Origin: Opisthocomus hoazin
Lineage: Eukaryota > Chordata > Aves > Opisthocomiformes > Opisthocomidae
Length of the DNA: 64,000 nucleotides
Assembly (NCBI RefSeq): GCF_030867145.1
Contig: NC_134415.1
Coordinates: 74,615,300 to 74,679,299, forward strand
Reading direction: 5' to 3'
The position numbers and the translations under genes were made by a program. Every line of letters starts with the position of its first letter. Within the stretch, counting starts at the first letter, position 1. Below, piece by piece: positions 38,101 to 48,440 of the stretch. The notes under the pieces were generated by a model. That model was given only the letters and a program-made list of their open reading frames with translations. It was not told where the DNA came from and did no database searches.

Positions 38101-41100
38101 CCTTCTGCACTCATTTGTCTGGGTATAACACAGAGGCAAACACGACTGCCTGGAAGTAAAAGGTCAACTGTCAGAACACAAGCACTGCCAATGGCAGTTG
38201 GATCGAGAACCTGAACTGCAGCGTTGCTGAGTCTTCCTAGGCTTTAGTATAAGTTTTAGCACAAAAAAGTTAACACGAAAAGTTCAGTATTTTGATGACT
38301 CCAAATTCAAAAGGTTTTAGCACAGCCATTTTGAAACTGAATTGTGCTTGCCTGGCCTGAGGACTGGTAGGTAGCACAGTTATCTCACGCCTTCGTTTTC
38401 TTCATTTTGTTGGTCTTTCTCTCTGAAGAATACCAAAGAATACTGTCAAGCACCACATTATCATTTTTTAAAAATTATTACAGAGAAGCCTCTAGACAGC
38501 AACAGGTCCCAAATATGGCCTTCCTCAGATGTTTCAGCATCATAACAGATGTAGAATATTACCAAGACATCTCACCCCTCTCTCTCCAGAGGATTTACAG
38601 CTTGCTATCTCTTTTTGTCTTAGACCGACTGGGAAAACAAAAAAAAGTGAGTTCAGAGAAAGTGAAGGTGACTTGAGTGGTCTCAAGAACTAAAGGACTG
38701 GAGAGACTGCAAAAAAAATCGTGCAATGTGAGTAGGAGAAACAATTTTTAAAAAATATTTTTTGTTGAAGTGTTATGTCCTGAAAGGAAGTTAGATACGT
38801 GAGTGAGTCCCACTGGGGCTAGGGGAAGAGGCTTGCTGCTCCACTGCAGGCAGTCCGGCTCTTAAGTGTGCTAGGAGCCAACCCTGGACTCCTGGGAGAA
38901 GGCAGCCTGCCTGCAGCCTGTAAGGTTTTACATATTCTCTCCATCCCCTCCCAAGTGACTTGTATTTCCCTTTCTTTCCCACTGCCTCTAGGAGAGGAGG
39001 GGGTGGAGAAAAGGGAAGGTAGAATAGCAGAACTCAGAATTTTCCCCCTGAGAAAAACACACCTGGGAAATTTCTGATTATCTTCATAAGTTACTGGTTA
39101 GATGTCACTGGGTCCCACCCCCTGCATATGTTCTTCTTCCTGCAGTATCAGAGCTGATGACATAGAGTTGATTCAAATCTCTTAGACTTCTTTTAAAATT
39201 GTAGGATGAAAAAACCCCAAAGTGTTTGTTCCACCCAAGGGTCTTCTAGCAATGATGTAAATAAAAACATTTTCAGGCTGAGATTCCCAGGTGAAAATCT
39301 GATTCTGAAACCTGGAACATCAAGAAGAATCTGAAATTTCAGGAGGCTGGTAATAAACCACAGCTACGGTAACAACAAGCCGCTTGGTTTTATTCTCTCC
39401 CATGGTGTAAGCTGTTACTGCAAGTGCAGGGCAAAGCATATTTAAATCGGTATCAGTTTGCATTCATTTGCGAAAGATGTGCACTCTCGTTTGCTGGTAA
39501 AGGCAAAGGTGAAAACATTGCGTACCCGGCGTTATTTCCTGATGCCTGCCTTGCAAATGTCGGGCTACACGGCTTGTTGTTACTGCTGTGCAGGGCACGC
39601 AATGTACGTTCTGTGGAATGTTTCAGCCTTTTGCAGGCCCACCTGCCCCCACCAGCAGGGGTGCAAGGTGATTAGGTAAAATAATCTGTTCTTAATTATA
39701 GTGCGCCCAATAGGGTTTAATAACTCTATGACTTACGTAGCCATATTTTGCACAGCAGAAGGAATTGCTCTAAGGCCTCTTAAAGGCTGCTTAGACTTTG
39801 CTAGGACACAGTGTTCAACTGAAAAAGTTGTGGGTGGAGGAAAAGGATTTCTGTACTCCGTACTACTTTCAATAGCTGAAAATTTGTGATTTTAATTTCA
39901 AAGTCATTTACAATATAGATGTGTTTGCAGAAATGCCTCTGTTGCATTTTGATAGAATGCACACATGCTTGATGCCTTAACTACATAAGGGAAATAGTCT
40001 GCATTCTCTTGGAACAATGTATAGCTATTTAGCGTTTGGGTTTTTTTAATAATCTTTTAATTCTATTAAATGTGAAAGCAAGTGTGTAGAATAAATATTG
40101 AATGTGTTTCTGGTTTTAATAAAAGAAAAATGCTGCTTTCAGAGGTTATGCTTCAGCTTAATTCCATTCAGAGCATTATATTTTTACTCGAGGGGGGGGC
40201 AGAAAAAAAGAGATGTGATTTCTGAACCTGGAAACAGATCACAAACCCTTGGGTAAGATGTGCTGCAATTGACCTTAATGAGACAGCATCTGCCTAGTGC
40301 CAATGCTTAAGCTGTTACTTTCTATTGTAATTTTTCTTTGTTGATCGTGCCAAGAGGATGGTGCTTGTGTCAGAAGAAAGAGGTGGGGAGAAGGCTTTTC
40401 AGACAATAACAACCTGAGTCCGTTCATTGTCTGGAGCATCACATTTCACAGTAATCACCCAGGGAAGCGGGCTGTGTCCCCTTACTGAGGATTCACGTGT
40501 AAGGTTACATGAGTTTTCCCTTCTACCACGCTGCCATCTTCTACAAGTAGCGAGACCTTTATACCCCTCTTGAGGGGGGCAGTACTGGAACACAGATTGC
40601 CACGCTCCTAATTCCTACCAACCCAAGAGAAGCAAGGGGTGATAAGCCAATGCAAGTCATTTTGGTGTAGGTAGGCTCCGTCAGGCACAGAGGGACAAAC
40701 AGACGCGGACCAGACCAGAGCCAGCACCACCCACCAGCTCTGCATGGCTCGGCGTCGTGGGTGGGACAACAGATATCCGGTCAGAAGAGGGGCTTGGGGT
40801 GTCCTCAGGGCCCGCTGCATTGCCAGGTTGAGGTCCATGTGGAAGCTGGGGCTTGCTTCAGAGGCATTAAATAGCACAAACTCCTCTCCGCAAGAGGGCC
40901 AAGCCAGTTAGCACAGTTTTTCAAGAGGTTTTTGAAAATCTAAAACAAATACGGCTCCCAAACTGCATACATAAACAGACTGCAGATGTAAAACATTGCT
41001 GGACAGTGAATAAAGCATTAAGATGCTAAATTTGTTCATAGAGTAAAACTACTGGCTTCAGTTTGGCCCGGTTTCCAGACAGATAACACCGAGGTTTTCC

Positions 41101-43070
41101 GTAGCAAAAAAGCTTTACTAATTACATTGAGTTTCTATAAAAACAACTTAAAATCCAATCAAAAGGATGAACGTGTCTCAGGTTCTGTTATTTGACCGCT
41201 TCAACATTTTTTCCCTTCCTGCTCCGAGCAGTAGCGCTGTCAAAGGGCGGGTGCCCCCATGGGGACACCTCGGAAGATTCGGCGTTGCTGGGCCTGCGTC
41301 CCCCACAAGCTGCGTTACGGGAGATGAATCAGCCAGACCTCCTGGCTGGGCTCTGCCACCCTCATCTCGGATTTTTTATCTGTTTTGTTTCCTCATGAGT
41401 AGGCAGGAGATACATAGCTTCCATGAACGGCAATACCAAGGTACATAAAAACACTGCAGTGACATTTCTTAGGAGATGGAGGAACTGTTACCACACCTTT
41501 TCCAGGCATGCAGCTTTCTGGGGTCATGATATGCCTCTGGATTCTTGCAGCTGCATTACAGGACAGCATCACAACCTCCAGAGCTCAGCAGCAATGAGGC
41601 AATTTTTCTCCTCGCCTGTTGCTAGGTACGTTCCCCTTCTTGATTATTCAGCTTCCTCACAGGTCACTGGATCCCCCATGCTAAGTACACATGCTTGTCT
41701 GACAAAATGGCATGCAACAAATGCTACATGCAGACAAATCCTTTAAAGAGGTCTTGAGCTAAGCTGTTTACACGTTTCTTGGTCTGAAGTGTCTTGCAAG
41801 ATACTTTAGCTTTTCTTCTTTCTTGTATTCACGTTTACCTACCACGCTCTCACTAACATTCTTCAGTACTGAAGTTGGCTTTAGGGTTGAAAGGTTGGAC
41901 AACTTCCCTGAGGCATTAACAACGATAATTTAGTTTCCTGCACTGGTCTCATACTGTAAGCTGGTATTTGTGGCTTCTTGAAAAGGCTTCTGACCTTTTT
42001 ACTGGACTTCTAGCAACAGTCTGAAGGTTTTGATGGGATCTCCTGGAGTTTTAGTATTTGGGGTTTTTATTCAGTATTTCCTAACTTTTTGAAGCCTATG
42101 TTTGTACAACTCTACCTACAAAACACCTAGTGAGAGTTACGCTCCACAGTTAAAATGAGCTGGTGAGGAATGCACATCGTCTGGGGTGTTCAGTGAGTAC
42201 ATAAGGGCTTTACATGGGTAAGAAAGAGAATGAAATAACAATACGCAGCATTTCCACATCCTCTTGCCAGTACTTCTGAGGCCTCTTTTTTACCGAGTAC
42301 ATCATGAATAGCTAGCTAGGCATAAATAAAATACGACTTGTGCTGAAATATAACATGTAACTTTCCAAAGAGATAAAAGCTATTCTGTGATCATCAGCCA
42401 CTAATTGAAAATGCATCAGGCCAGCAGGAAGTGTCTGAACGCAGATATTGATTGCGAATGTTTCCACACGAACACAGAACTGCTCCTGCTTTCCCTCACC
42501 TCCCTAAGCTGCCATGTCCATCATCCTCTGCCGTGCTAAAGCCTTGCTCTTCTCGTCTTGCTGGTGATGGGTTTTGTAATTTCGGGATGGTTACACTGAA
42601 GTTAGAAGCTGCCCAAGTACTTTCTCCTTATCATGTTTCTGTCTGGCTGTCGCTGGTCGAGTCAGGGTACATTTGCTGGGAAGGCAGCTTACGATGGGGA
42701 GCACTGGGCAAAACAACAGCGAGACGCAGGCTGCTGCTGCGGAGCCCTCTCTCCAAGTGTTGGAGCAGGCTCAGAGCAGCTGGGGGGAGGGAGGTTCTTA
42801 CTGGGTTTGAATTATTGCTGACTGCAGCATTTTGTTTCCAGTCCTGTGGGTTGAGCTTTATGGTGATACCGAGGATCTTTCGGTGGAACGGATTGTTCAA
42901 ATGAACGTTATGAATCCTTTCTCGCCACTTTGTTTTCTTGCTAGAGCAAAAAAGTACAGGAAAACTGTGATTTTATTACAAACTCTACCAAGTCTGCACC
43001 CACCATCCTTGGGTGTTTCCAATGCCGTAATCGGGGAGCAAGGCCTTTCACTTCTCTTTGCCAATTATCT
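35110..43070. other. Intergenic DNA immediately upstream of CEP85L, no gene recognised
   Basis: No exon or transposon recognised over about 8 kb. Open frames of up to 150 codons near 42.45-42.9 kb have no domain and overlap a minus-strand frame, so I treat them as chance. The last kilobase before 43.08 kb rises in GC toward the CpG island and may include promoter-proximal sequence. Confidence 0.5.
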
Positions 43071-43314
43071 TTACACCCGCTCAAGTGCCTGCCCCGCCGA
43101 CCGCCACACGCCGCTGCCTCCCGGGCCCCTCCTCGCCCCCGGCTCCAGCGCGGCTCCCGCCGGGACTCAGCCCTCGGGGGCGGCCGGACGATGCCGTCAA
43201 CAGACTCGGGGCCAGCGGCAGGGCCCGAACCGCCGCCGCGGCCCCGGCGCGGCCTGAGCGCGGCGCGGGAGCCGCCTCGCCGAGCATGCACGGAGCGGCA
43301 GGGCCGCGCCCTGC

Positions 43315-43341
43315 GGGCCGGGCCGGGCCGGGCCGGGCCGG
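43315..43341 (+). repeat. (GGGCC)5 array in the CpG island
   Basis: Five perfect tandem GGGCC units plus GG. A G-rich strand with regularly spaced GGG triplets can form a G-quadruplex. It probably lies in the promoter or 5' UTR of CEP85L, depending on the start site. Confidence 0.95.
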
Positions 43342-43589
43342 ACTCGCCCCCAGTCCCCGCGGAGCCTGGCCTCGCCCCGCCGCGGCCGCCCGCCCCGCGC
43401 CCCCTCCCCGAGGGCCGGGTTATGTGAGCGGCTCGGCCCCGAGCAGCGGCAGCATCGGCGGGGCTCCCGCCCCCGTCCCCGCCCCGCTCCCCGCGCCGGA
43501 GAGGCAGGCGGCGGCGGCAGCGCAGTAGAGCAAGTTTTGTCCGCCTGGCGGGGGCGGCGCGGTCCCACCGCCCTCCGCGGCCCGGCAGC

Positions 43590-43613
43590 ATGGCTGCGGC
43601 CCCCCCTCGCTAA
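43590..43613 (+). promoter_or_regulatory. Upstream ORF in a strong initiation context in the probable CEP85L 5' leader
   Basis: The frame ATG to TAA encodes the seven residues MAAAPPR. Its ATG has A at -3 and G at +4, a stronger context than the main CEP85L ATG at 43761 (A at -3 but T at +4). The stop is 147 bases before the main start, which leaves room for reinitiation. It matters only if transcription starts upstream of 43590. Further upstream ATGs at 43191 (78 codons) and 43286 (81 codons) also terminate before 43761. Confidence 0.45.
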
Positions 43614-43740
43614 CCGCCCTCGGCAGCGGGAGCGCCCGCCCGCGCCGGCCATCCGGGCCGCGGCCCGCCCGCCCGCCCGCCGGAGAGCGCGCAGCTCCGC
43701 GCCGCAGCCGTTGCTGCCGCCGGAGAGCGGCGGCCCCCCG

Positions 43741-43755
43741 GCCCGGCCCGGCCCG
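43741..43755 (+). repeat. (GCCCG)3 array just upstream of the start codon
   Basis: Three tandem GCCCG units end five bases before the CEP85L ATG. This is the complementary sense of the GGGCC array 400 bases upstream. The two could pair in a long 5' leader, which is an inference from complementarity only. Confidence 0.9.
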
Positions 43756-43760
43756 GCACC

Positions 43761-43809
43761 ATGTGGGGCGGGCTGCACCCCCAGCTCGGTTTGCGCGGCT
43801 GCAGGGCGG
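43761..43809 (+). CDS. CEP85L: CEP85L coding exon 1 (N-terminus)
   Basis: CEP85L (centrosomal protein 85 like) is a coiled-coil protein of the pericentriolar region. In mammals it is needed for centrosome and microtubule organisation and for neuronal migration. This exon gives 16 codons plus one base: it starts Met-Trp-Gly, as does human CEP85L in my recollection, then is rich in Gly, Leu, Arg and Cys. ATG at 43761 was chosen because it begins MWG and has A at -3 (GCACCATG). The exon ends at 43809 with donor GTAAGG (43810-43815), leaving one base to complete a Gly codon with exon 2. The human exon 1 segment is about 24 codons plus one base as I recall, so the avian one is shorter by roughly eight codons. 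A read-through frame continues past the donor but has no homology. The assignment rests on the phase match and on exon 2. Confidence 0.85.
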
Positions 43810-46800
43810 GTAAGGAGCTGCGCGGCGCGACCCGGCGGGGCGGGAAGGGACGGGGCTGCGGGGAGGCGCCGGGGCCCCGCCGCGGCTGCCCCTCCGCCGG
43901 CCCGGCTGGCTCCCGGCTCCTCGCAGAAGCGCCTGAGGAAGCCGCTTCCCCCCTCCCGCACCCGGCCCGTGAGGGGGGACGTGGCGGCGGGGCCTCCGGA
44001 GAGGGCCGGGGCGGCGGCGGGCCGTCCGTCCGCCCGCCCGGGGGCTCGGTGTTGGCTTTAGCGGGCGGTGAAAGCTGTTAGCTTGGCTGGGGACGCGTGA
44101 GCTGGCCGCGGGGCCGAGCGGGCATCGCCTGCGGCGGGGGCCCGGCCGGCGGCTCTGCTGGGCGCCGGCTGCAGGGTCGGCACAGAGTGCCGGCGGTGCT
44201 GCCGGCTGTGCCCTGGCAGGGCTCCTGCCGGTACTCCCTGGTACCTCGAGTTACTGAAGCGACCGGTCCCCGTGGCGGTCTGTGGTTCGGCTCTGCCGTT
44301 ATGAGCGTTGCAAGAATTTCTCAACTATTGAAATAATTGGTTTTTTCTTCAAAAATTCGGATTCATGTTCTAATTTTGAGGTGGCAAAATATGACCACGT
44401 ATTGTGTATGCAGTTAGTTGACATATTTAAATGGCAGGATTGTTTTGCTTGCAACTGACAGGGTTTCTCTTGCAAATACAAGAGCTGCTAAGACGTTCTC
44501 AGCAGCTGCCTGGGTCGCTACAAGTAGTCCAATGTTCAGTCCCTATTATGTGAAAGAGGACGTTGTTCCTTTTTTTCTGTACTGTTATTATTAATTTCTA
44601 TGTATATCACGTTTGCCTTGTTGAGGTGTTGTGGGGTTCTTTGGGTTTTTTAATGCTTGCTGTCAAAGAATAGACTTATGTTATCTTTGTGCTACAGCTT
44701 GCAGTGATACTGGGTATTCGGTACACTGTGCAGAGATTTCAGTTAATTTGATAGAAACTGCAGGAATTTAGGGTGTTTCAGTTCTTGATTTTTTTTTTTT
44801 TTGTGTGTGTGTTTGGGGCAGGAATACTAGAAGGTTGTATCACAAGCGCGCACTGGCACGAACTTCAGACTGTTAGAAAGATTGTCAATGTTAATTTTTA
44901 CATCCGTTTCATAAAACTTTGGATGGCACCATTTGTTACTGTGTCATGCCTTTTGTTTTGGGGTCAAATAAAGTATTTTAGTACTGTGAGTTTGTCAGCA
45001 GTTCTGATCAGTCAGTTGTTGGATGAATGTTTTACTTTTGCTTGGTTGTCAGAACTGTCTTTAAGATTTGAGAACTAATTTTGTGCAATGCTTTTTTTTC
45101 ATTTTCCTTTAAACACTCAGGGCTAATACAAAGTTCAAAATGTGTGTTTATCTGTCAGCAGTAGAAGTGTAAGGTAGGAAAACTCATAGAAAAATCTCTA
45201 ATTTGAGATAAACTAATGGAGGGTGGTGGTTAGTTGGAAAGCAAGTAAAGGTTTAACCTTGAGATATGGTCTGTGTGTTATAATTTCCAACATAGTAGTC
45301 CCTTCAGCAGTCTTGCTTTGAAAGAGACGAGAAGCTATTTAGCGAGGTTTGTAATCCCTCTAAAGAGGAGGAAGTTCATTAGCTTCATGCAGATATTTTA
45401 ATGAAGGGATCACGGCTACTGAGATTCAGTGCTATTATGTTATTGACAGGTAGATTTCTGGTTTGTTTTTGAGAAGGAAGCTGTCCATGGGAAAAGTATT
45501 TTGTCGCGTAACAGCAGTGTCCTACAATGAAGCAGGAGTTTAAACAGCTACATTTCAAGCTGAAGAAATTCTTCTTTTGACAAAATATGTTTATTTCTTT
45601 AACTTTCTATGGATTCTGATTGTCTTTTAAATATTGATGGGGGACCGTAACAGTTAATGACTGTGTGTTGTTGTTAAGCAGTGTTTATTACTGAAAAGCT
45701 TTCTGTTTTGCTAGTTGTATTTTAGTTATCCAGGGATATGGCTATTTAGAAGTCCTATTTTTGTTGAAAATTTTGCAATTCCCTGACAAAGCTGGGTGTC
45801 TACTGAAGAAATCTGTAACTGTTTACACAGGAGAATTATCAGATTTTTCAGTAACAGATGCAAATTAATTCTGATTTTCTTGAAATGTAACAGGGAAGGG
45901 TACTTCTTGGGGAGTATTTAATTTGTGCCCTTCAGTTTTATTCCCTCCTGTCATTTCTGAATTGTCCTTGCTCTCCAGTTCCGTGGGAGTGCACTGTCTG
46001 AAAAAAATGTGCTGTCTTGTTTGCATGCCACTGAGATTTTATTTTTTTAGATACGTGTTTCATGTTCAACCAGATAGACAAAGTTTGCTGCCTGTGTAAA
46101 ATAAATTCCGCTTCCTACCGTCTCAGTACCTGTTCTGAAAAATTCAATTGCTGTTTTTAAGACGTATATGATTGACTGACAGTCTTTCAGTCATCTTGTA
46201 CACATTTAGCTGTTTGTGAAAACCTTGCAGCATAGTTTGTACCGGTTACCCACTATGCTGCAGGAATTTAAATAACTGCTGTGAAGGGCATAGAGCATTT
46301 CAAGCCCTTTGCTTGTTCATCTAGACCATGCTTTGAAATGCACGGTTGGTTAATAACTCTTGGAAGAGTATGAAAGTGTTCATCTAGATGTGTTGTTCCT
46401 TTGAGGCATGCAGTCATTTAGTTAGGCTGTGTGTGTCCAACAGATGCCTATAGAAAGTGAAACAAACAATCTTTAAAATGAAATAACAAGTATTTGTTAC
46501 TTTCAGTGAACTGTACCACCTCTAGTCAAGCTTCTCTTCACTGTCCAATATTACCAGTAGTTGACCACTACTGACATTTGTCTGGTAGTAGCTGTTTAGG
46601 TGATAAAAGTAAGAAGTGGTGAAAACTAGAAGTCAGGGGCTCAAAGGGATGTGGTTGACACTCCCTAAAAATAGTAGCCTGCATCCCTCTGCTCCTCGAG
46701 CTCTGGCAACGTGATTTGTTCGTAAGGCAAATCCCAGAAGTCGCCCATGTTCTCATACTTAACTCATGTTGGCAATGATAACCCACGCGTGTGGGTCTGA

Positions 46801-48254
46801 AAGATTCTTGAATGATGTCACAGTCAAAGTGTCAGCAGCAAGAAGGTCACAACACATCGTAAGGCCTGTGAGACAGGGCCAATGGCTGGGGCGAAGAAAT
46901 GCAGTGGTTTCCATTCTGTAACAAGTTTTGTTGGTCTGCTGTTGGAGGTCTGCAGCTGTGGACGTGACAGTTCTCAGGACATCTTGAGAAGGTGGGCTTA
47001 TCTTTGCAGGCTAGGCAAGGCAATAAATGGTGAGTTAGTGTTACCAAGGGTAGACTTCAAATTGGTTGCCGGTTATAAGTGTATATATATATCTGTGGTA
47101 CATTGTAAAGATTGATTACCTGAGCTTAAAAATGTGACGTTCCAGCTGCAAGAATGGCTGCTAGAATGGCCTCTGCTATCTTTCACAGATCACAGTGACG
47201 TGAAATGACATTCTGTGTTTGCGTGGTGGTGAACAGGAGTTACTTACTTCCCTTCAAAAACAATGCCTTTTTCTTTTCCTCCCTTCAGACAGTTGACTTT
47301 TATGGGCATAGTATCCACTCTTTTAATGGGTACAAAATCTGAATGTTGTAACTGCTTAGCAAGAAAAGAGTGATAGATATAAGGGTATATTATATTGTTG
47401 GTTTTAAGGTTAGCAATTGATCTAATCTCTTGCATGTTAACTGTATGTTAAACATTTGCTGACTGAGTGTAGACCTGTGGTTTCAGTAGTCTGTCCTTTT
47501 AAAACTTTAATTAAAGGAAGTGGTAATTAGTATAATGATTTTGAGAAGAATGCATTAAACAGTTGTGCAGAATAAGCACACAGTAAAAAGCAGCCTGAGC
47601 CGTCGAGTCTGCACCAGGGGATGGTGGTGAGGGAGGTGCTCAGTAGGATAAGAGCTCCTGTAGTTTCTCCAAAGAACGCCTAGGATTTGTGTCTGCCAAA
47701 TATTGCTTGTTACGGTTACAAATTATTTATGCTAAATTTTTAACCAGCCATTTAATACCTGTTAAAGCACCCATGTGTTTCCAGTGTTGGAGAAGTTGGC
47801 CAATACGGTAACAAGGCAGGGTGGTAAGAATAGCTGAAAGCCTGCTAAATCGGATAGTTCTTGCATGGCTTGAGGTTGTAGCCAGAGGGGATCATCTGCC
47901 CTTGTTGGAAGCAAAGCCGGTTTGTTGTAGACAGGGCAGTTAAGGGAAAGAGGGATAGCACTACACTTGTTCAGTATCAACTGCTCTGCCTTTTGTACTC
48001 TTTGGATGCTTGGTTTTATCGTATAACTTCCCTGTGATTTAATAGTTAAAGAGTTAAACTGATTGTCAGTTCCTGTGCTGGTGGTTTTTTGGCTGAAAAA
48101 GTGCTGACTTTGTAGTTGTCAGTAGTTTCTCAGATGCCCAAATGTGTCTTGAAACTGTGCGCTGACGGTAAAGCCATCTCATGGTGGTTGTGATTAGCTT
48201 TAAAGCGTGCTCAGTGTGTTTGTGATGTGATTCATAAAGTGGCTTTTTTGCTGA

Positions 48255-48440
48255 CCGCTGGGGCGGGTTAACCTTGGCCGGCTGCCAGGTGCCCACCCAG
48301 CCGCTCGCTGGCTCTGCCTCCGCGGCAGGACAGGAGGGGGAACAGGGTGGAAAAGCCTGTGAGTTGAGATGAAGACAGGGAGACTGCTTACCAGGTACCA
48401 TCACGGGCAAGAGAGACTTGGCCATGGGGTCAGTCCATGG
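48255..48440 (-). mobile_element. Possible LTR-like interspersed repeat (minus strand)
   Basis: Read on the minus strand, this block contains GAGCGGCTGGGTGG-like words (as GCGAGCGGCTGGGTGGGCAC), then CTGGCAGCCGGCCAAGG and GTTAACCCGCCCCA. That order resembles a dispersed avian LTR-type repeat I have seen in bird transcripts (a Cys/Gly-poor, GC-rich block followed by GGTTAA and ACC). The match is from memory and partial, and I cannot place exact ends or name the family. The GC-rich run continues to about 48.79 kb and might belong to the same element. Confidence 0.3.

Larger units (their letters stand above)
43080..44250. promoter_or_regulatory. CpG island spanning the CEP85L promoter, 5' UTR and exon 1
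   Basis: Over about 1.1 kb the sequence is extremely GC-rich and dense in CpG, in sharp contrast to both flanks. It encloses the first coding exon of CEP85L and its splice donor, so it is the natural promoter. No TATA box is evident, as is usual for housekeeping CpG promoters; the transcription start is probably dispersed and cannot be placed from sequence. It contains GC-box-like GGGCGG words and pentamer arrays (GGGCC and GCCCG). The long frames on both strands across the island, up to 254 codons on the minus strand, are GC-driven. Bidirectional transcription is possible but unsupported. Confidence 0.9.

Noticed and set aside
42452..42904. 150-codon frame just upstream of the CpG island
   Set aside because: No recognisable family; overlaps a minus-strand frame; nothing ties it to CEP85L splicing.
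1..43000. MCM9 3' exons, expected upstream by recalled human gene order
   Set aside because: No recognisable MCM9 coding segment was seen on the plus strand.
43197..43961. 254-codon minus-strand frame in the CpG island
   Set aside because: Very high GC removes stop codons; the product is low-complexity Gly/Ala/Arg/Pro, and the plus-strand frame has the homologous MWG exon with a matching splice phase.
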